Source: JBBITW01 sp037440525 (GTDB lineage: Bacteria > Desulfobacterota > BSN033 > UBA1163). From it: a stretch of DNA of 12,997 bases. The notes below the pieces were generated by a model that saw nothing but the letters and a program-made list of their open reading frames with translations, did no database searches and was not told the origin of the DNA. The position numbers and the translations under genes were made by a program. The DNA is taken from the NCBI GenBank assembly GCA_037440525.1, contig JBBITW010000101.1, forward strand, positions 1 to 12,997, read 5' to 3'. The stretch's first letter is position 1. Each line of letters opens with the position of its first letter. Below, one piece after another: positions 12,945 through 12,997 of the stretch.

Positions 12945-12997
12945 GCCGGAGTGGTGAAACTGGTAGACGCACGGGACTCAAAATCCCGCGGGGCTTC
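12945..12997 (+). tRNA. tRNA-Leu (anticodon CAA), truncated by the window end
   Basis: The acceptor 5' strand GCCGGAG, U8-G9, a type-II D arm (GGTAGACGC) and a complete anticodon arm are visible: stem CGGGA/TCCCG with loop CTCAAAA and anticodon CAA at 12979-12981, which decodes UUG leucine. The bases after it (CGGGGCTTC) open the long variable arm expected of tRNA-Leu. The T arm and acceptor 3' strand lie beyond the window. Confidence 0.95.

Overview
The window suggests a Gram-negative, probably anaerobic or facultative bacterium of moderate GC with AT-rich spacers. Evidence is the Sec signal peptide on a periplasmic binding protein, ferredoxin-type clusters on a PreA-like enzyme, an HD-GYP-type phosphodiesterase, a tiny AURKAIP1/COX24 (bS22-like) ribosome-associated protein, and palindromic interspersed repeats of a kind common in Desulfobacterota/Nitrospirota-type genomes. 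The taxonomic placement is inference only; no marker gene in the window fixes it.

Layout. (1) Positions 1-263 hold a partial interspersed repeat and the leader of the first gene. (2) 264-1415 is a branched-chain-amino-acid-type ABC transporter binding protein, followed by two inverted repeats (1444-1548). (3) 1581-9186 is a tightly packed plus-strand operon of seven genes: a four-subunit molybdenum hydroxylase (two molybdopterin subunits that together equal one normal large subunit, an FAD subunit and a 2x[2Fe-2S] subunit), an M20 amidohydrolase, a PreA/dihydroorotate-dehydrogenase-like flavoprotein with two [4Fe-4S] clusters, and an unusually long fold-type-II PLP enzyme. (4) 9393-11545 is a second plus-strand group: a stand-alone RAM (AsnC ligand-binding) domain protein, a 30-residue bS22-like basic protein, a polytopic M50 site-2 protease homologue and an HD-GYP-like protein. 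(5) 11597-12406 is a minus-strand alpha/beta hydrolase with its own promoter. (6) 12541-12833 is a cluster of palindromic and nested repeats, followed by a well-formed promoter and a tRNA-Leu(CAA) cut by the window end.

How the genes may work together. The seven-gene operon reads as a catabolic module for a nitrogen heterocycle. The Mo/Fe-S/FAD enzyme would hydroxylate the ring, the PreA-like enzyme would reduce or oxidise a C=C or C=N bond, the M20 enzyme would open or trim an amide or ureido bond, and the PLP enzyme would act on the resulting amino acid by elimination or deamination. The upstream binding protein could supply substrate, although no permease or ATPase gene is present. The split of the molybdenum subunit matches the four-subunit nicotinate dehydrogenase of Eubacterium barkeri. 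The M20 + PLP enzyme + Mo-hydroxylase combination recalls the ygeX/ygeY/xdh anaerobic purine clusters. The substrate cannot be settled from sequence alone, and the exact combination is the best candidate in this window for an undescribed pathway.
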